Assembly: GCA_022791055.1 (NCBI GenBank)
Contig: JAAVYI010000003.1
Location: forward strand, 1 to 39,235
Reading direction: 5' to 3'
DNA: 39,235 nucleotides
Origin: Clostridia bacterium
GTDB lineage: Bacteria > Bacillota > Clostridia > Christensenellales > Pumilibacteraceae
A model generated the notes under the pieces. That model worked only from the letters and a program-made list of their open reading frames with translations, was not told the DNA's origin and ran no database searches. A program made the position numbers and the translations under genes. Every line of letters begins with the position of its first letter. Within the stretch, counting starts at the first letter, position 1. Shown one piece after another: positions 35,891 to 39,235 of this stretch.

Positions 35891-38292
35891 AGCGTCTCCT
35901 TGTTTTCCGTCGTCTCCGTTTCCCGTTTCGCCCCGGCGTCGGGCGGCGCGGCGGGCGGCGTGCCGTCTGCGGCGTCGGGCGGCGGCGCGCTCAAGCGCCC
36001 CAACAGTGTCACCGCTTGCGTCAGCAAGTTGCGTTTGCTCGTCCGCTTGATGCGTTCGCGCTTACGGAACACCGTTTTTTCGAGCGGTTTATCGAGCAAG
36101 TACAGCAGCGCCGGCAATACGGTCATTACGCAAGCGATCGAAATCAGCGTACCTTTCCCCAAACACATACCGATCGAGGCGATCAGCGGTTCGCCGGAAA
36201 TAAAGCCGATCAAGAACGCCGCCACCGTCATGATCGAGCCGGACGTGAATATGGTTGGGAACGCCGCCGACAGTGTTTCGACGATCGCCGTCTTTTTGTC
36301 GGTCTCGGCTTTCAGCTCGCGGAAACGGTTGGTAATCAAAATGGCATAGTCGATGGTCGCGCCCATTTGAATGGCACTGACGATCAGATAGACAAAGAAA
36401 AACAGGTTGCTCCCCATCAAAACGGGCAGCGAGAAATTGATGAATATGGCGCCTTGAATGACCAGCACCAACACGGCGGGGATTCCCCATGAGCGGAAGG
36501 TGAACATCAAAATGACATAGATAAAGGCGATCGTCAGCAAACTGATCAGCAAATTATCGGAAACGAACGAATCGTTGAGGTCGTAGGCGCTCATGCTCTC
36601 GCCCGCAAAAATGGCTTCCGGATAAATCGCCTTGACGGCCGGGATCAGCCGCTCGATCAACGCGAACGTTTCGGGCGCTTCGATCGCGCCGTCGATGTTG
36701 AACACCAGTCGGGTATACGTATTGCCGATCAGCTGCGCCTCGCCGTCCTTGAGCATCGTTTTCAGGTCATCGAAGTCGGCCTGCTGCTCGTCGTCAAGGC
36801 TGATATATTCATCGTGGTCAAACACGAAGTCGAGTAATTCGATGACCGTCACCCGATAGTCGTCGATCCGGTCGGCCGTCACCGCCCAGTAATCCTCGTT
36901 CAAAACGGCGTACATGCGAAATACGTTGACTGCGAGCGTATCCGATACGTCGGTAAGCGCCGCAAAGTCACGGTAGCCGATACTGTCCGACAGATAATAA
37001 CCGTCTTTGATCTCGATATTGGCAATGCCTAGCGCCGCGTTGACCATCGGCTCGGCTTCGACCGTATCGAGAACCAGCCGCTCTTTTCGATAGTCCCCTT
37101 TGGGGACGAGAATGACGAACATATTGTCGTATCCGAACACTTCCTGCGTTTCGCGCACCGCCGTCATCGTGCTCGTCGGCCGCGCCGTATCGATCGCGTT
37201 CTCCGAATACACGTAGCGGATCTGTTGCGAAAAATAGCCGCATACGGCGAACAGGCATAAAAACAGCGCCGGCAGTATGTATCGAACGCGAATGATCCCC
37301 TTGCCCCAAAAGCGTATCTTCGGCACGAAATTGCGGTGCCGCGACCGATCCATCCATTGACTGATCGTCAGCAGTAGCCCCGGCATCAGCAAAAACACGG
37401 TTACGAGCGAACAGATAATGCTCTTTGCCAGCACCATGCCGAGGTCGTAACCGAGCCGCAACTGCATGAACATCAGCGCGACCAAGCCGGAAACGGTGGT
37501 CAGCGAACTGGACGAAATCTCGGGAATCGATTTGGCGAGCGCCGAAACCATCGCTTCTTTGGCGTTCCCCGGATTGATTTCTTTTTCTTCGGTAAAGCGG
37601 TGACACAGAATGATGGCGTAATCGATGGCAAGCGCCAGCTGCAAAACGATGCACACCGACTGCGAAATAAACGAGATCGTCCCCAACCAGTAGTTGGTAC
37701 CCATGTTCAAAAGCGCCGCTACGCCGAACACGATCGGGAACACCAGAATTTCGGCAAAACTTTTGGATGTAAACAGCAATACCAAAATAATGACGGCGGC
37801 GGCGATCGCCAAAATGATCACCATGTCGCGCGCCAACTCCTCGACAAATGAATCGACCAGCGGCACCGGTATGACGAATTCGTAGGGCGCCAATATTTCT
37901 TTGATCCGCTCAAACGCCGCCACCGACGCCGCATCCCCGTCATCGCCGACAAAGGTGATGTTAAACAGCGCGCATGCGTCGTTGTAGTAGTCCTCGCTGT
38001 TTTCAAACGTAAAACTCTTGACGCCCTCGAGCGCTTTGATTTCGCGGTACAGGCTGTCGGCGCGCTCAAACGTGACGTTCTTGACCATGATCTTGGTCGT
38101 GCCGAACGTGACGAACTCGTTTTCCATAATGTCGAGCGCCTTAGCCGTATCGGTGTTTTTCGGCAGATACGACGAGATCGAATATTCGATCCCGACCTTG
38201 CTCATCCCGAACACGCAGTACACGATGAGTACCGCGAACAGGATAAAGAACAGTATTCTTTTTTCTACGATAAACCGTGCGATCTTGTTCAT
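35887..38292 (-). CDS. MMPL/RND-superfamily transporter
   Basis: 801-residue membrane protein of the MMPL/YdfJ type, which uses the proton gradient to export lipids or hydrophobic compounds. Two halves each have one leading helix (FFILFAVLIVYCVFGMSKVG at about 13-32), a large extracytoplasmic loop, then a five-helix bundle. The characteristic motif is present twice: ALAIDYAIILCHRF in the first half and GATIDYAILITNRFRE in the second. The cytoplasmic C-terminus is rich in Pro, Ala and Asp (APPPDAADGTPPAAPPDAG). Ribosome site is weak. It is first gene of a two-gene operon with the GLUG surface protein and divergent from a TetR gene, a common set-up for repressor-controlled pumps. Confidence 0.93.
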   Translation of the reverse strand: MNKIARFIVEKRILFFILFAVLIVYCVFGMSKVGIEYSISSYLPKNTDTAKALDIMENEFVTFGTTKIMVKNVTFERADSLYREIKALEGVKSFTFENSEDYYNDACALFNITFVGDDGDAASVAAFERIKEILAPYEFVIPVPLVDSFVEELARDMVIILAIAAAVIILVLLFTSKSFAEILVFPIVFGVAALLNMGTNYWLGTISFISQSVCIVLQLALAIDYAIILCHRFTEEKEINPGNAKEAMVSALAKSIPEISSSSLTTVSGLVALMFMQLRLGYDLGMVLAKSIICSLVTVFLLMPGLLLTISQWMDRSRHRNFVPKIRFWGKGIIRVRYILPALFLCLFAVCGYFSQQIRYVYSENAIDTARPTSTMTAVRETQEVFGYDNMFVILVPKGDYRKERLVLDTVEAEPMVNAALGIANIEIKDGYYLSDSIGYRDFAALTDVSDTLAVNVFRMYAVLNEDYWAVTADRIDDYRVTVIELLDFVFDHDEYISLDDEQQADFDDLKTMLKDGEAQLIGNTYTRLVFNIDGAIEAPETFALIERLIPAVKAIYPEAIFAGESMSAYDLNDSFVSDNLLISLLTIAFIYVILMFTFRSWGIPAVLVLVIQGAIFINFSLPVLMGSNLFFFVYLIVSAIQMGATIDYAILITNRFRELKAETDKKTAIVETLSAAFPTIFTSGSIMTVAAFLIGFISGEPLIASIGMCLGKGTLISIACVMTVLPALLYLLDKPLEKTVFRKRERIKRTSKRNLLTQAVTLLGRLSAPPPDAADGTPPAAPPDAGAKRETETTENKETL

Positions 38293-38330
38293 ACTGCTTG
38301 CAAATTTTACTCAAAAATAATAGACATCTG

Positions 38331-38359
38331 TTGACAAACGGATATATAAATATTATAAT
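38331..38359 (+). promoter_or_regulatory. Promoter of the TetR gene
   Basis: TTGACA (38331-38336), 17-nt spacer, TATAAT (38354-38359). The -10 shares 4 bases with the opposing -10 of the transporter promoter. An 18-bp imperfect palindrome ATCTGTTGAC...CGGAT (38326-38343) covers the -35. Confidence 0.75.
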
Positions 38360-38379
38360 ATATTTGTTGAAAAAATCAA
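38352..38379 (-). promoter_or_regulatory. Promoter of the MMPL transporter operon
   Basis: On the minus strand TTGATT (38374-38379), 16-nt spacer, TATAAT (38352-38357). Predicted start near 38345; leader about 52 nt. Confidence 0.65.
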
Positions 38380-38380
38380 C
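38366..38380. promoter_or_regulatory. Candidate TetR operator
   Basis: GTTGA-N5-TCAAC (38366-38380) is a perfect 5-5 palindrome that overlaps the -35 of the transporter promoter and the predicted start of the TetR transcript, so one bound dimer could repress both. The imperfect palindrome at 38326-38343 is a second candidate. Confidence 0.5.
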
Positions 38381-38419
38381 TCAAAACGCACAGCTTTTTG
38401 AATTTTTTTGAGGTAAGCT

Positions 38420-38989
38420 ATGGCCGACCGCAGGCAGAGAAAAACCAAAATAGCCGTACAAAACGCTTTTATGCGGCTGATGCTTGAAAAAGATATCGCC
38501 AAGATCACGGTGAAAGACGTTGCGACGCTGGCCGACATCAATCGCTCGACATTCTACTTGCATTACTACGACATCTACGACATCCAGACCGAGATCGCGC
38601 GCGACACGTGCGAAAAGATTTTGCAACTGGTGCGCGAACAGGATTTCGACAGCATTGTACGCGACCCCTATCCGCTGTTGAAGGCGATCAGCGACTATTT
38701 GACGGCCGACCCGTTGCTGGCCAAGTTTCTACTGGCCGACGACGCCGGCCTGTATGCCGAAATTCAGTCCGCGCTTTGCACGCGGCTCAGCCGCCTGTAC
38801 GCCGCCACGCACCCCGACATTCCCGCCGCCGAAATCGACACCTCGATCACGTTCGCCACTTCCGGCGTGTTCAGCGTCTACGCCGCTTGGTTTCGCTCCG
38901 ACCGCAGCACGCCGCTGGCCGACGTGTGTAAGCAGCTCGGCCTTTTGATCGCCGACGGCGTGCGTCCCTTGGTCGAAAGATCGGTCTGA
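38420..38989 (+). CDS. TetR/AcrR-family regulator, probable repressor of the MMPL-GLUG operon
   Basis: 189-residue regulator. N-terminal helix-turn-helix at about 10-55: KIAVQNAFMRLMLEKDIAKI, TVKDVATLADINRSTFYLHY, then YDIYDIQTEI. The LHYxDIYDI pattern and the C-terminal region (SGVFSVYAAWFRSDRSTP, usual form AxGxxGxxxxWLxxG) match the TetR subgroup with a TetR_C_7/DhaS-like C-terminal domain. GAGG lies 6 nt before the ATG. It is divergent from the transporter, the two promoters share their -10 region, and palindromes overlap both, so repression of the pump and autoregulation are likely. The ligand is unknown. A strong terminator follows at 39047-39084. Confidence 0.9.
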   Translation: MADRRQRKTKIAVQNAFMRLMLEKDIAKITVKDVATLADINRSTFYLHYYDIYDIQTEIARDTCEKILQLVREQDFDSIVRDPYPLLKAISDYLTADPLLAKFLLADDAGLYAEIQSALCTRLSRLYAATHPDIPAAEIDTSITFATSGVFSVYAAWFRSDRSTPLADVCKQLGLLIADGVRPLVERSV

Positions 38990-39046
38990 CGGTCTGGACT
39001 TACACAATATAAGATAGCGCCCGAGTCGCGTAAACCGAAATACATG

Positions 39047-39084
39047 ACCGCCGACAGAACCATGCACGCTGTCGGCGGTTTTTT
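39047..39084 (+). terminator. Terminator of the TetR gene
   Basis: ACCGCCGACAG (39047-39057) and CTGTCGGCGGT (39069-39079), perfect 11-bp stem, followed by six T residues. Confidence 0.92.
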
Positions 39085-39125
39085 ATCATTGCTTTTTTGC
39101 GGCAATATTGCCGAGATAAAAAGCA

Positions 39126-39166
39126 AATCCGAACCACTCACTTGTAACAAGTATAGAGTTCGGATT
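39126..39166. repeat. Nested double palindrome near the right edge
   Basis: Outer arms AATCCGAAC (39126-39134) and GTTCGGATT (39158-39166); inner arms ACTTGT (39140-39145) and ACAAGT (39147-39152), both centred on 39146 with a symmetric 5-by-5 gap between them. It also covers the -35 of a possible promoter, so it could be an operator or a recombination site. Confidence 0.55.
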
Positions 39167-39171
39167 ATACT
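39142..39171 (+). promoter_or_regulatory. Possible promoter at the right edge
   Basis: TTGTAA (39142-39147), 18-nt spacer, TATACT (39166-39171). The next signal is a terminator at 39189-39229, so either a very short RNA or an attenuated leader for a gene beyond the window. Confidence 0.4.
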
Positions 39172-39188
39172 CTTTTGGTGCACCATTT

Positions 39189-39229
39189 AAAACCTAAGTC
39201 GAACACCTATTGTTCGGGTTAGGTTTTTT
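39189..39229 (+). terminator. Terminator or attenuator at the right edge
   Basis: AAAACCTAA (39189-39197) pairs with TTAGGTTTT (39219-39227), with an inner CGAACA/TGTTCG stem (39200-39205, 39211-39216), followed by TTATTATA. Confidence 0.75.
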
Positions 39230-39235
39230 ATTATA

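Overview
The window reads as chromosomal DNA of a low-to-mid-GC-lineage Firmicute (Clostridia-like) whose own coding DNA is rather GC-rich. The pointers are an intact glgB-glgC-glgD-glgA-glgP glycogen operon with the Firmicutes-specific GlgD subunit, a MetA with the acetyl-CoA-type residue, strong AGGAGG ribosome sites, sigma-A promoters of the TTGACA/TATAAT type in AT-rich gaps, and a surface protein held by a C-terminal membrane anchor. I infer an uncultured gut-type clostridium; no 16S or tRNA gene is present to settle it. Nearly all genes are on the minus strand; only two complete genes (17433 and 38420) are on the plus strand.

Layout, left to right: start of a GNAT acetyltransferase running off the left edge; a TetR - ABC ATPase - FtsX-type permease operon; a repeat-filled gap; rpoC and rpoB standing alone, away from the usual ribosomal protein genes; a small membrane protein; a PhoB-type response regulator - histidine kinase - nucleoside hydrolase operon; metA-pyk; an unknown helical protein; a macrodomain protein whose promoter implies a nearly leaderless mRNA; a cytoplasmic GH13 neopullulanase-like enzyme; the glycogen operon; an Mrp/NBP35 ATPase with an MDR dehydrogenase that lacks its catalytic zinc ligands; an MMPL/RND transporter translationally coupled to a large GLUG-repeat surface protein, divergent from a TetR regulator; and a structured right edge.

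How it works together: GlgC/GlgD make ADP-glucose, GlgA elongates, GlgB branches, GlgP degrades glycogen, and the GH13 enzyme just downstream can trim the resulting maltodextrins; pyruvate kinase feeds from the same carbon. GlgA carries a ~104-residue Lys/Ala/Pro-rich N-terminal extension and GlgB a ~47-residue tail of the same composition, which suggests a shared localisation or assembly device. The MMPL pump and surface protein form one transcription unit, with divergent promoters that share their -10 region and overlap palindromes, so the neighbouring TetR protein is their likely repressor.

The most unusual non-coding content is (i) a ~390-bp palindrome of nested hairpins at 18080-18467, (ii) a ~208-bp palindrome after pyk, (iii) two families of dispersed intergenic repeats, and (iv) perfect promoter-plus-terminator pairs with no gene between them, antisense to the rpoB leader and divergent from glgB, which are candidate small RNAs.
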